Below are positions 7,111 to 14,095 of a DNA stretch of 22,940 bases, in pieces. The position numbers and the translations under genes were made by a program. Within the stretch, counting starts at the first letter, position 1, and the number at the start of each line of letters is the position of its first letter. This stretch comes from Polyangiaceae bacterium (GTDB taxonomy: Bacteria > Myxococcota > Polyangia > Polyangiales > Polyangiaceae). The DNA lies in NCBI GenBank assembly GCA_025936205.1, contig JAICTU010000089.1, positions 1 to 22,940 of the forward strand, written 5' to 3'. The notes under the pieces are model-generated. The model searched no databases, was not told the origin of the DNA, and saw only the letters and a list, made by a program, of their open reading frames with translations.

Positions 7111-8186
7111 GCAGACGGCTCACGTCGCTCGATGAGTTGCGCGCGCTGCAACGCGAGGAGCACGCGCCCGCGGCGTTGCGGCGGCGCGTGCTCGAGCGCC
7201 TGGCGGTAGAGCCGCTGGACGCCAGCGTGACCGAGCCGGGCCCCGCGGCGCGGTTTGCTCTATCACTGCGGCCAGTATGGCTCGCGCTGGGAGCGCTCGC
7301 GGTCGCGCTCCCCATTTTACTGTTGCAGCAGCACCGGCCCCGACAGAGCCGGGAGCCCGAGCTCACGCTGGCGCCCGAGCCCGCTCCCGGGGCCCGACGC
7401 GGCACGGCAGCGCCGCAGCGGCCCGTCGCTACGAGCGGGGATGCTGACCGGACACGAGCGCTCGCCAGCACGCCTGCCGCGAAGGCTCGAAGCACCGTCG
7501 CCGCGAAGAGACTGGCCGCGCCCGAGCCACGCCCTGCCCCTTCCACGATCAGGCAGCCCGCGCCGAACCTGCAACCCGGGCTGCATCGCGATCGCCCGGC
7601 GCGCGAGATGATGCTACCCGGCTTCGCGCCCACGTCGCGCGCGGTCATGAGCGAAGGCCCCCTGCCTGCCGCGATCGGCCCGAACCTGATTACCAATGGC
7701 GACTTCGCGCAGGGCACGGCGCTGTGGTCGGTCCGGCGCTGGGAAGATTTCGTCGCTCCGGCAGCGATGGAGCTCGCGCCCTACGATGTCGTCCGGGGCG
7801 CGCTCTGCACGACGCTGCGCTCCGGCGCCATCGTGATCGGCGGCTGGCCCTGGGACGAGCGCAGCATCGGCCCCAACTCCTTCGCGCTCGAGCGAGGCCA
7901 GCGCTATCGCGTCTCGCTGCGGGCCTGGATCAAAGGCCCCCTGCAGGTGGGGCTGACCTTCAAGGTAGGCCACCAAGACGAGCCTTACGACGCCGCGCTC
8001 GTGGCGGCCGTGCCGGTCACCCAGCTCGCGCACAGGTTCAGCATCGCCTTCGAGCCGCATGCGGACGATGACCATGCCGGAGTGGCCTTCGTCGCAAACG
8101 CCCTCGCGAATCCCGCCACCCCCTTCGGCTCCAGCGATCTGTGCATCGACGACGTAACGCTCACGCGTGAAGCACGCCCCCTGTGA
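7107..8186 (+). CDS. Single-pass membrane protein with carbohydrate-binding-like domain; candidate anti-sigma factor
   Basis: This is a 359-residue protein. Residues 1-50 are a charged, helical cytoplasmic segment (LDELRALQREEHAPAALRRRVLERL). Residues 54-73 form one transmembrane helix (LRPVWLALGALAVALPILLL). Residues 75-190 are a Pro/Ala/Arg-rich linker. Residues about 192-355 resemble the CBM4/9-type galactose-binding fold: the opening NLITNGDFAQGTALWS and closing CIDDVTL strands are characteristic of it. Position, 4-nt overlap with the sigma gene, and topology (N-in, sensor domain outside) match an anti-sigma factor. The N-terminal segment shows no zinc-binding HxxxCxxC motif, so it is not a classical ZAS domain. 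By analogy with clostridial RsgI proteins, it may sense a polysaccharide and control the sigma factor; this is inference. Confidence 0.72.
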   Translation: MSRRLTSLDELRALQREEHAPAALRRRVLERLAVEPLDASVTEPGPAARFALSLRPVWLALGALAVALPILLLQQHRPRQSREPELTLAPEPAPGARRGTAAPQRPVATSGDADRTRALASTPAAKARSTVAAKRLAAPEPRPAPSTIRQPAPNLQPGLHRDRPAREMMLPGFAPTSRAVMSEGPLPAAIGPNLITNGDFAQGTALWSVRRWEDFVAPAAMELAPYDVVRGALCTTLRSGAIVIGGWPWDERSIGPNSFALERGQRYRVSLRAWIKGPLQVGLTFKVGHQDEPYDAALVAAVPVTQLAHRFSIAFEPHADDDHAGVAFVANALANPATPFGSSDLCIDDVTLTREARPL

Positions 8187-8246
8187 TGCGAGGACACCCC
8201 GCACCCCACTATAGACAGCCTTCGGCGCCGGTGGCATCCCGGAGCC

Positions 8247-9740
8247 ATGAGCTACACGGCACTCGAGGCACATTTCCGACGCCTGTCGCAGCTGGAGCAT
8301 GTCGAGGCCATCGCCTCCTGGGACGAAGCGGCCATGATGCCCGCCGGAGGCGGGGCCGCACGGGGTGCGGCCCTCGCCACGCTGAAAGGATTGATTCACG
8401 AAGAATCGTCCGCGCCGCGCGTCGGGGAATGGATCGCCACGGCGGAGAGCCGCTCCTCCGAGCTCGACCCCTGGCAACGAGCCAACCTGCGCGAGATCCA
8501 GCGCGGCTACGTGCGCGCGACCGCGCTCCCCACCGCGCTCGTGGAAGCCTCCGCGACGGCTCACAGCAGGAGCGAACAGGCCTGGCGCAAGCTGCGCCCC
8601 GCGAACGACTGGCAGACGTTCCGCCCCCTGCTCGAGGAAGTCGTGCGGCTGCAGCGCGAGGTCGCTGCGGCGCTCGCCGATCGGCTCGGGCTCTCGCGCT
8701 ACGACGCCCTGCTCGACGGCTACGAACCCGGCGCGCGCAGCGCCCAGATCGCGCCCTTGTTCGAGGAGCTCGGCGGGTTCTTGCCGGGGCTGATCGCCGA
8801 AGCACTGGAGCGGCAGGCACGGCGCCCTGCCCTGGCGCTCGAGGGCCCATTCCCCGCCGAGAGCCAGCGCAAGCTGGGGCTGGAGCTGATGCGCCGCCTG
8901 GGCTTCGACTTCGAGCACGGCCGCCTCGACACCAGCCACCACCCGTTCTGCGGCGGCGTGGCGGAAGACGTGCGCATCACGACCCGCTACGACGAGAGCG
9001 ACTGCCTGTCGGGCTTGCTCGGCGTGTTGCACGAGACCGGCCACGCCAAATACGAACAGCACCGCCCGCCCCGGTTTCTCGATCAACCCGTCGGGCGCGC
9101 GCGCAGCATGGCGCTGCACGAAAGCCAGAGCCTGCTGCTCGAAATGCAGATCTGCCGCAGCGCCGAGTTCGCGCGCTTTCTGGCGCCACTGCTGGCGACG
9201 ACCTTCCCGGAACGCGCCGGCGCGGCCTTCTCCGCGGACAACCTGGCCCGCGTCCTCGCGCACGTGCAGCCCGACTTCATCCGCGTCGAAGCCGACGAGG
9301 TCACGTACCCGTGCCACATCGTGCTGCGCTTCGAGATCGAACGCGCGCTGATCGAAGGGCAAGCGCAGGTCGCGGACCTTCCGGAGCTGTGGGACGCCGG
9401 CATGCGCCGCCTGCTCGGTCTCTCCACGGCTGGCAACTTCAAGAACGGCTGCATGCAAGACGTGCACTGGCCGGCAGGGCTCTTCGGCTACTTCCCGACC
9501 TACACCCTGGGGGCGCTCACGGCGGCTCAACTATTCGACGCGGCCCGCCGCGCGCAGCCGGATCTGCCCGAGCAGATCGCCCGCGGCAACCTGAGCGAGC
9601 TCGACGCCTGGCTGAATCGCGAAGTGTGGGGTCGCGGCTGCTTGCTCGAGACCTCGGAGCTGATCCAGGCCGCCACGGGCGCAGCGCTCGGTACCGGCGC
9701 CTTCGAACGCCACCTGCGCCGGCGTTACCTGAGCGACTGA
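8247..9740 (+). CDS. Carboxypeptidase Taq, metallopeptidase family M32
   Basis: The product is 497 residues, the usual length for family M32. The zinc motif HETGH is at residues 262-266, with the second glutamate ligand expected in HESQS (291-295). Other family landmarks are SHHPFCGG (230-237), DVRITTRYDE (241-250), FIRVEADEVTYPCHI and the late GCMQDVHW. The enzyme removes C-terminal residues from peptides in the cytoplasm; no signal peptide is present. An ATG with GGAG upstream fits the start at 8247. A 60-nt gap separates it from the membrane-protein gene, with a TATAGA box (8210-8215) that could be a -10 element, though no matching -35 is obvious. Two small peptide genes follow 155 nt downstream on the same strand. 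Confidence 0.93.
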   Translation: MSYTALEAHFRRLSQLEHVEAIASWDEAAMMPAGGGAARGAALATLKGLIHEESSAPRVGEWIATAESRSSELDPWQRANLREIQRGYVRATALPTALVEASATAHSRSEQAWRKLRPANDWQTFRPLLEEVVRLQREVAAALADRLGLSRYDALLDGYEPGARSAQIAPLFEELGGFLPGLIAEALERQARRPALALEGPFPAESQRKLGLELMRRLGFDFEHGRLDTSHHPFCGGVAEDVRITTRYDESDCLSGLLGVLHETGHAKYEQHRPPRFLDQPVGRARSMALHESQSLLLEMQICRSAEFARFLAPLLATTFPERAGAAFSADNLARVLAHVQPDFIRVEADEVTYPCHIVLRFEIERALIEGQAQVADLPELWDAGMRRLLGLSTAGNFKNGCMQDVHWPAGLFGYFPTYTLGALTAAQLFDAARRAQPDLPEQIARGNLSELDAWLNREVWGRGCLLETSELIQAATGAALGTGAFERHLRRRYLSD

Positions 9741-9845
9741 CGGGCGCGTCCGCAGCCTCGCTGTGAGCAGCGCCGGCGTGACCTCGGGCGAGGTCGCGCG
9801 CTGGCTACTCCTTCCTCGAGACGGATCGAAACTGAACGCCCAGCG

Positions 9846-9859
9846 CTGCCGATCGGCAG
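9846..9859. promoter_or_regulatory. 14-bp perfect palindrome upstream of small-peptide genes
   Basis: CTGCCGATCGGCAG is a perfect palindrome ending 36 nt before the ATG at 9896. It is the right size for a dimeric regulator's operator. An in-frame ATG at 9860 directly abuts it but has no ribosome-binding site, so I place translation start at 9896. Confidence 0.45.
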
Positions 9860-9895
9860 ATGTTGGGCGACGACCCGTACGCCCGAAGGAGAGAC

Positions 9896-10105
9896 ATGAA
9901 GACCACTGCCCAGCCCTCCTCCGCCGGCGTCGCGCCCGCCCCGCCCGCTCTCGACGCCGCGCGCGGCGGCTTGACCTCGAGCATCTTGTGGCCTCCGCCC
10001 AGGATTCGGCCTTTACCCGATCCGCGCCCGCCGCAACCGCCTTCGGAGCCGTGGTTCAACGATCTCTGGGACAGGATCCGCAAAGCCGTGGCGGCGGTCG
10101 CCTGA
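9896..10105 (+). CDS. Small Pro-rich protein, first of a tandem pair (unknown)
   Basis: The 69-residue product is not recognised. Its start is fixed by an excellent Shine-Dalgarno (AAGGAG, 9886-9891) and by the sequence shared with the next gene: GCCCGAAGGAG then ATGAA. The N-terminus MKTTAQPSSAGVAP matches the neighbour's MKANSQPSPAGAEL. The middle is Pro-rich (WPPPRIRPLPDPRPPQPP). The last 20 residues (PWFNDLWDRIRKAVAAVA) should form an amphipathic helix with Trp, Phe, Leu, Ile and Val on one face. There is no signal peptide, no Cys and no transmembrane segment. A leader-plus-core precursor peptide is one possibility, a small membrane-surface-binding protein another; both are inference. A longer form from ATG 9860 would add 12 residues. 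Confidence 0.7.
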   Translation: MKTTAQPSSAGVAPAPPALDAARGGLTSSILWPPPRIRPLPDPRPPQPPSEPWFNDLWDRIRKAVAAVA

Positions 10106-10131
10106 GCGGATCCGAGCCCGAAGGAGCAAAC

Positions 10132-10266
10132 ATGAAAGCCAATTCTCAGCCCTCTCCAGCCGGTGCCGAGCTCGATGGGAGTGAACAGCTGCCCAAACCG
10201 CAGATCCCCCACACACCCCAGCCCTGGCCGTTTCCCTTTCCCCTGCGCGACCTGATCAAACTCTGA
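10132..10266 (+). CDS. Small Pro/aromatic-rich peptide, second of a tandem pair (unknown)
   Basis: The 44-residue product starts at ATG 10132 after AAGGAG (10121-10126). It lies 26 nt after the stop of the first small gene, within the same presumed transcript. It opens with MKANSQPSPAG, the same pattern as its neighbour (MK-x3-QPS-x-AG), and ends with a Pro/aromatic segment PWPFPFPLRDLIKL. The C-terminal PW...D-x-I-x-K spacing loosely resembles the first peptide's PWFNDLWDRIRK. No Cys, Ser/Thr-rich core or GG cleavage site is present, and no recognisable peptide-modifying enzyme is next to it. Its small size makes a coding call less certain than usual; the duplicated ribosome-binding site and N-terminus are the main support. 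Confidence 0.65.
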   Translation: MKANSQPSPAGAELDGSEQLPKPQIPHTPQPWPFPFPLRDLIKL

Positions 10267-10303
10267 TTCCAGAATCCACCTGCCGCTGAGGATGGCTGGG
10301 GCA

Positions 10304-10342
10304 AGCGGGCTTTGTGCCGAACTATGCGGCACAAAGCCCGCT
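10304..10342. terminator. 16-bp perfect hairpin between convergent transcripts
   Basis: AGCGGGCTTTGTGCCG (10304-10319) pairs perfectly with 10327-10342 around a 7-nt loop. It lies between the end of the small-peptide genes and the end of the ABC permease gene. Neither side has a T-tract, so it is not a textbook intrinsic terminator. Its placement between convergent genes makes a bidirectional terminator or RNA-stabilising hairpin the likely role. Confidence 0.65.
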
Positions 10343-10352
10343 GCTCAACCTC

Positions 10353-10382
10353 AATTCAGCCGCCGGCAATTCAGCCGCCGGC
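10353..10382. repeat. 15-bp tandem duplication covering the permease stop codon
   Basis: AATTCAGCCGCCGGC occurs twice head to tail (10353-10367, 10368-10382). The second copy contains the last codons and TGA of the permease gene; the other copy is a non-coding duplicate just beyond it. It looks like a recent slippage event. Confidence 0.8.
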
Positions 10383-11162
10383 GCCTTGATAGTGGCGCAA
10401 GCAGACGCGCCAGTACGCCATCGCGAGCAGCACGAGCAGCGGCCCCGCGAGCGGCGCCAGCGCCCCGCCCCACTCGCCGACGACCGCCGGCTCCTTGCCG
10501 AGCAGATGACAGACGGGCACGTAGTTGATGAAGCCCATGGGCAGTACCGTCAACATCAGCCACTGCAGGGGCGCCGGAAAGATGCTGAGCGGGTAGCGCG
10601 TGAGCTCCACGAAGCCGAAGAAGATCGTGTACAGGTAGCGCGAGCGCGTGAGCAGCAGCGCGCACGAGCCGATCATGGTCAGCAGCGCCGCGACGACCAG
10701 CGCGGAGCTGATCAGCGAGGTCAGCGCGTACAGGGCCAGCAACGGCGTCCAGTGCAGGGGCAGCACCGCCAGCGACCAACCGAGCATGCCGACGGCCAGC
10801 ACGATATGCCCCAGGTAGCCGAGGTTCAGACCGGAGAAGACCATGTACGCCCAGGGACTGATCGGCTGGATCAGCAACAGCTCGAGGCTGCCCAGGCGGA
10901 TCTTGTCCTCCAGATCGCGCATCTGCGTGAAGGTCACTGAAGCGCCGAGCGCATACGCCAGCAGCTGGAAGCTGAGCAGCAGCGCGAGCTCGGGCCAGCG
11001 CCAGCCCGCCAGCGTGTCGAAGCGGTGAACCATGACCCAGATCGCCGCATAGGCAGAGCAATAGGCGAGGATCTGCGCCAGGCGGTTCACGAAGAAGGCG
11101 CCCCGGTAGGCCGTCATGATGCGGATGCGCAGGCGCACCATGAACCAGATCGCAGCCCACAT
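10371..11162 (-). CDS. ABC-2 type transporter permease (PF06182-like)
   Basis: This 263-residue integral membrane protein has about six hydrophobic segments. The block FVELTRYPLSIFPAPLQ, followed by LTVLPMGFINYVPVCHLLGK, is characteristic of the ABC-2 subfamily often labelled DUF990/PF06182. The early RLGSLELLLIQPISPW, an amphipathic coupling segment, also fits. It is the last gene of the four-gene operon and lies 12 nt after the first permease. The two permeases probably form a heterodimer with the ATPase encoded upstream. Members of this family are annotated as multidrug or viologen exporters; the substrate here is unknown. Confidence 0.88.
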   Translation of the reverse strand: MWAAIWFMVRLRIRIMTAYRGAFFVNRLAQILAYCSAYAAIWVMVHRFDTLAGWRWPELALLLSFQLLAYALGASVTFTQMRDLEDKIRLGSLELLLIQPISPWAYMVFSGLNLGYLGHIVLAVGMLGWSLAVLPLHWTPLLALYALTSLISSALVVAALLTMIGSCALLLTRSRYLYTIFFGFVELTRYPLSIFPAPLQWLMLTVLPMGFINYVPVCHLLGKEPAVVGEWGGALAPLAGPLLVLLAMAYWRVCLRHYQGAGG

Positions 11163-11174
11163 CTCAGCCGCTCC

Positions 11175-11966
11175 TCAGCCACCCTGCACGCTGATGCGCC
11201 GGGCCGCCTTGCGCCAGACCCAGAGCACGCTCAGCGCCAGGAGCCCGGCCCAGCCGACGCCCAATGCAAAATGGGAGAGCACCTGCGCCGGCGCCAGCTT
11301 TCCCAGGTACACCGCCACCGGATAGAACCCGACCCAGGCAAACGGGAGGTAGCGCAGCACCGGCAACCAGGCATCGGGAAAGAACCAGAGCGGCATGAAG
11401 CTGCCCGAGAGCAGCGCCAACAGGCCCTGCAGCAGCCACTCCAGCGACAGCCCGGTCAGCAGCCAGAACACGCACAGGCCGAACAGCAGCGCGAGCAAGA
11501 ACAAGATCACGAACGACAGCAGCCAGAACAGCAGACACATGCCGCCGTGAAACAGGCTGGCGGGCGGCAACAACCCGTAGCTGGCGCCCACGGCCAGCAC
11601 CACCGGAGCCACCACCGCCAGCAGCCGAAAGCCGAAATTGCCGCACTCCTGAGCGAGCAAATAGAGCGGGTACGAGAGGGGCCTGAGCAGGAACACGGCG
11701 ATGTCCCCATTCGTGATCGCCACATCCATGTTCTGGATCAGGCGCTGCCATTCCCACGCGGACAGCACGGTGCCCGCCAGCACGGTGTACGTGATCATCT
11801 CCGGCAACGACACCCCGTCGACGCGCGCCAGGCTCCCGTAGACGGAAGTCCAGATGGCGATGCGGAAGAAGGCCTGCAAAAACTGACTGAAGATGTGCGC
11901 CCAGATCTGGCTGCGATAGGCCAGCTGGGTCTGAAACGCGCTGACGGCGACGGCGCGATACATCAC
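11175..11966 (-). CDS. ABC-2 type transporter permease (PF06182-like)
   Basis: The second 263-residue permease is only distantly similar to its partner but has the same plan: about six transmembrane segments, a cytoplasmic loop with NMDVAITNGDIAVFLLRPLSYP, and later SGSFMPLWFFPDAWLPVLRYLPFAW. That late block corresponds to the IFP...LPMGFINY block of the partner. Its ATG overlaps the ATPase stop codon by 4 nt (11963-11966), a sign of translational coupling and equal production. It should form the membrane half of the exporter together with the gene at 10371-11162. Confidence 0.88.
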   Translation of the reverse strand: MMYRAVAVSAFQTQLAYRSQIWAHIFSQFLQAFFRIAIWTSVYGSLARVDGVSLPEMITYTVLAGTVLSAWEWQRLIQNMDVAITNGDIAVFLLRPLSYPLYLLAQECGNFGFRLLAVVAPVVLAVGASYGLLPPASLFHGGMCLLFWLLSFVILFLLALLFGLCVFWLLTGLSLEWLLQGLLALLSGSFMPLWFFPDAWLPVLRYLPFAWVGFYPVAVYLGKLAPAQVLSHFALGVGWAGLLALSVLWVWRKAARRISVQGG

Positions 11967-12982
11967 CCCCCGCTCCGGGCGCTGTACAGGTTGCGGATCA
12001 ACTCCTCGATGCTGGGCACGTCGATCGAGACATTCTCCAGATCGGCGCGATCGCGCAGCGTCGCCAGCACCCCGACCAGCGACACATCCTCCCGATCGAT
12101 CCGATAGTGCTTCGCGGCTCCCGCGTCGCTGACCAGCTCCGCGTACGGCAAGGTGATCGGCCCCGGGTCGGCGGCAAACTCCAGCTTCAGGCGCCGCCGC
12201 GAGCCCAGCGCGGAGCGCAACTCCGAGAGCGGACCATCGAAGGCCAGCTTGGCCTCGTTGACCAGGATCAGGCGCGGACAGATCTGCTCGATGTCCTGCA
12301 GATCGTGCGTGGTCAAGATCACGGTGACCCCCTGCTCCTGGTTCACCTCGCGCAGGAAGCGCCGCACGGCATCCTTGGCGACCACGTCGAGGCCGATGGT
12401 CGGCTCATCGAGAAACAAGACCTTGGGGTCGTGCAGCAGCGCCATCACCAGCTCCGCGCGCATGCGCTGCCCCAGGCTCAACTGCCGCACCGCGCGCTCC
12501 AGGAACGACCCGAGGCCCAGCAGCGCGGAAAAGCGCGCCAGATTCTGCCGGTAGCGCGCCTCCGGGATGCGGTACATGCGTCGGTGCAGCTCGAACGAAT
12601 CGATCACCGGCAAGTCCCACCACAGCTGGCTGCGCTGCCCGAACACCACGCCGATCTCGCGTGCGTTCTTCAGCCGCTCGGCGTGCGGAACCCGCCCCAG
12701 CACCCGCACGCTGCCGCTCGTCGGCAGCAAGATGCCCGTCAGCATCTTGATCATGGTCGACTTGCCCGCGCCGTTCGGGCCCAGGTAGCCCACCGCCTCC
12801 CCCGGACGGATCTCGAACGACACATCGCTCACCGCATCGACGCGGGTGAACTCGCGCGTGAACAGACCGCGCAGCCCGCCCAGCACTCCCGGAAAGCGCC
12901 GGGGCTGCTGGAAGCACTTGGAGACCGCCGAGGCTTCGATGATGGGCCCCCCCTCGCTGCCAGACTGCGGGACCCGCGCCAT
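11963..12982 (-). CDS. ABC transporter ATP-binding protein
   Basis: This 339-residue nucleotide-binding subunit has every expected motif. Walker A GPNGAGKST is at residues 68-76, and the Q-loop lies in VVFGQRSQLWWDLP (112-125). The signature LSLGQRMRAEL is at 168-178, Walker B KVLFLDEP at 187-194, and the H-loop His at 226 (LTTHDLQDIE). The GQRSQLWWDLP and LSLGQRMR forms are typical of ATPases paired with PF06182 permeases. Residues 260-339 form a C-terminal regulatory domain of unknown role. The ATG overlaps the pyrophosphatase stop by one base (TGATG at 12980-12984), so the transporter is translated off the pyrophosphatase transcript. Confidence 0.94.
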   Translation of the reverse strand: MARVPQSGSEGGPIIEASAVSKCFQQPRRFPGVLGGLRGLFTREFTRVDAVSDVSFEIRPGEAVGYLGPNGAGKSTMIKMLTGILLPTSGSVRVLGRVPHAERLKNAREIGVVFGQRSQLWWDLPVIDSFELHRRMYRIPEARYRQNLARFSALLGLGSFLERAVRQLSLGQRMRAELVMALLHDPKVLFLDEPTIGLDVVAKDAVRRFLREVNQEQGVTVILTTHDLQDIEQICPRLILVNEAKLAFDGPLSELRSALGSRRRLKLEFAADPGPITLPYAELVSDAGAAKHYRIDREDVSLVGVLATLRDRADLENVSIDVPSIEELIRNLYSARSGG

Positions 12983-13518
12983 CAGGCCGGAGGATACTTC
13001 GCCCGCTCGATGCTCTCCAGGATGATGCGCTTGGCCTCATTCGCATCGCCCCAGCGGAGTCCTTTCACCCACTTGCGTTCCTCGAGGTCCTTGTAGTGCT
13101 CGAAGAAATGTTCGATCTGCTTGACGGTGATGTCGGGCAGCTGCGTGTAATCGTGGATCTGCTCGTAGCGCCGGGTCAGTCGCGGGACGGGCACGGCGAT
13201 GATCTTCTCATCGACCCCGGCCTCGTCCTGCATCTTCAGCACCCCGATGGGACGGACGGCCACGATCGCGCCCGGGACGATGCCGCGCTGATTGGCGATC
13301 AACACATCGAGCGGATCCCCATCGCCCGAGAGCGTGTGCGGCATGAACCCGTAGTTACCCGGGTAGCGCATCGACGTGTACAGGAAGCGATCCACCACCA
13401 GGGTGCCGGCTTCCTTGTCCATCTCGTACTTGATGGGCTCGCCCCCCACCGGGACCTCGACGATGACATTGATCTCGTGTGGGGGATCTGCGCCCAGAGA
13501 AACGGCTTCAATTCGCAA
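12982..13518 (-). CDS. ppa: Inorganic pyrophosphatase, family I
   Basis: The 178-residue soluble pyrophosphatase hydrolyses PPi to two phosphates and so pulls biosynthetic reactions forward. The signature D-G-D-P-L-D-V (residues 66-72) supplies the metal-binding aspartates. Conserved K30/E32 (IKYEMDK), R44 and the [10 protein letters not shown] block (51-60) are present. Length matches the bacterial hexameric enzyme (E. coli 176). The start is a TTG at 13518, supported by AAGGAG five nt upstream and the MRIEAVSLG opening; the first downstream ATG would remove the first conserved strands. It is the first gene of an operon with an ABC exporter, an unusual pairing. Confidence 0.95.
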   Translation of the reverse strand: MRIEAVSLGADPPHEINVIVEVPVGGEPIKYEMDKEAGTLVVDRFLYTSMRYPGNYGFMPHTLSGDGDPLDVLIANQRGIVPGAIVAVRPIGVLKMQDEAGVDEKIIAVPVPRLTRRYEQIHDYTQLPDITVKQIEHFFEHYKDLEERKWVKGLRWGDANEAKRIILESIERAKYPPA

Positions 13519-13613
13519 GAGGACTCCTTCGTTCGTGCCTCATGTGAAGGGTCCCGAGCCGGCCGTCAAGCGCGGCCCCTTGCCTCTCAGCCGATCGGCC
13601 CTATGAGTCCGGC

Positions 13614-14003
13614 ATGCTGCGCCGAATCCTCGAAACACCCCGCATCCACCCGGCCATTCACGACAGGGTGGCGAGCCAGGGTGGTCCCATCCTGGACCAG
13701 GTGGAGGCCGCCATCGCCACCGAAGACGTGGTCGTGGTCGGCATGCGGCAGAACCCATTCCCCCGCCGCGCCCGCAAGCTGCTCGATCAGCAGAACGTTC
13801 GCTATCGGTACATCGAGTACGGCAGCTACTTCAGCCAGTGGCGCGAACGCCTGAAGCTCAAGCTCTGGACGGGCTGGCCCACGTTCCCGATGATCTTCGT
13901 GAAAGGCGTCCTGATCGGCGGGTATCAGGATCTGCAGCGGCTCGTGGATGCCGGCGAGTTCAAGACCCTGCTCGCGGCGCCGCGCAACCAGCCGTCGAGT
14001 TAG
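13614..14003 (+). CDS. Glutaredoxin-fold protein lacking cysteines
   Basis: The 129-residue product has the C-terminal glutathione-binding half of a glutaredoxin: TGWPTFPMIFVKGVLIGGYQDL (about residues 86-107), with cis-Pro 92 and the GG pair at 102-103. The active-site loop, normally CPFC or CGFS, reads RQNPFPRRARKLL (45-57), and the whole protein contains no cysteine. It therefore cannot act as a dithiol or monothiol reductase. Glutathione binding or an adaptor role are possible; both are inference. Residues 1-36 precede the thioredoxin-like fold. It is divergent from ppa with a 95-bp gap, which probably holds promoters for both. A weak ribosome-binding site makes the exact start less certain. 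Confidence 0.8.
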   Translation: MLRRILETPRIHPAIHDRVASQGGPILDQVEAAIATEDVVVVGMRQNPFPRRARKLLDQQNVRYRYIEYGSYFSQWRERLKLKLWTGWPTFPMIFVKGVLIGGYQDLQRLVDAGEFKTLLAAPRNQPSS

Positions 14004-14028
14004 ACCATGTGGCCAGAGAGTCGTCGCC

Positions 14029-14051
14029 GGCTGGGACTCAATGTCCCAGCC
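14029..14051. terminator. Hairpin between convergent genes
   Basis: GGCTGGGAC (14029-14037) pairs with GTCCCAGCC (14043-14051) around a 5-nt loop, 26 nt after the glutaredoxin-like stop and 45 nt beyond the convergent lipoprotein stop. No T-tract on either side. Candidate bidirectional terminator. Confidence 0.5.
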
Positions 14052-14095
14052 AGGGACGCTCCAGCGGCATACCTGCGGACTCTTCTCCGAGCCAC

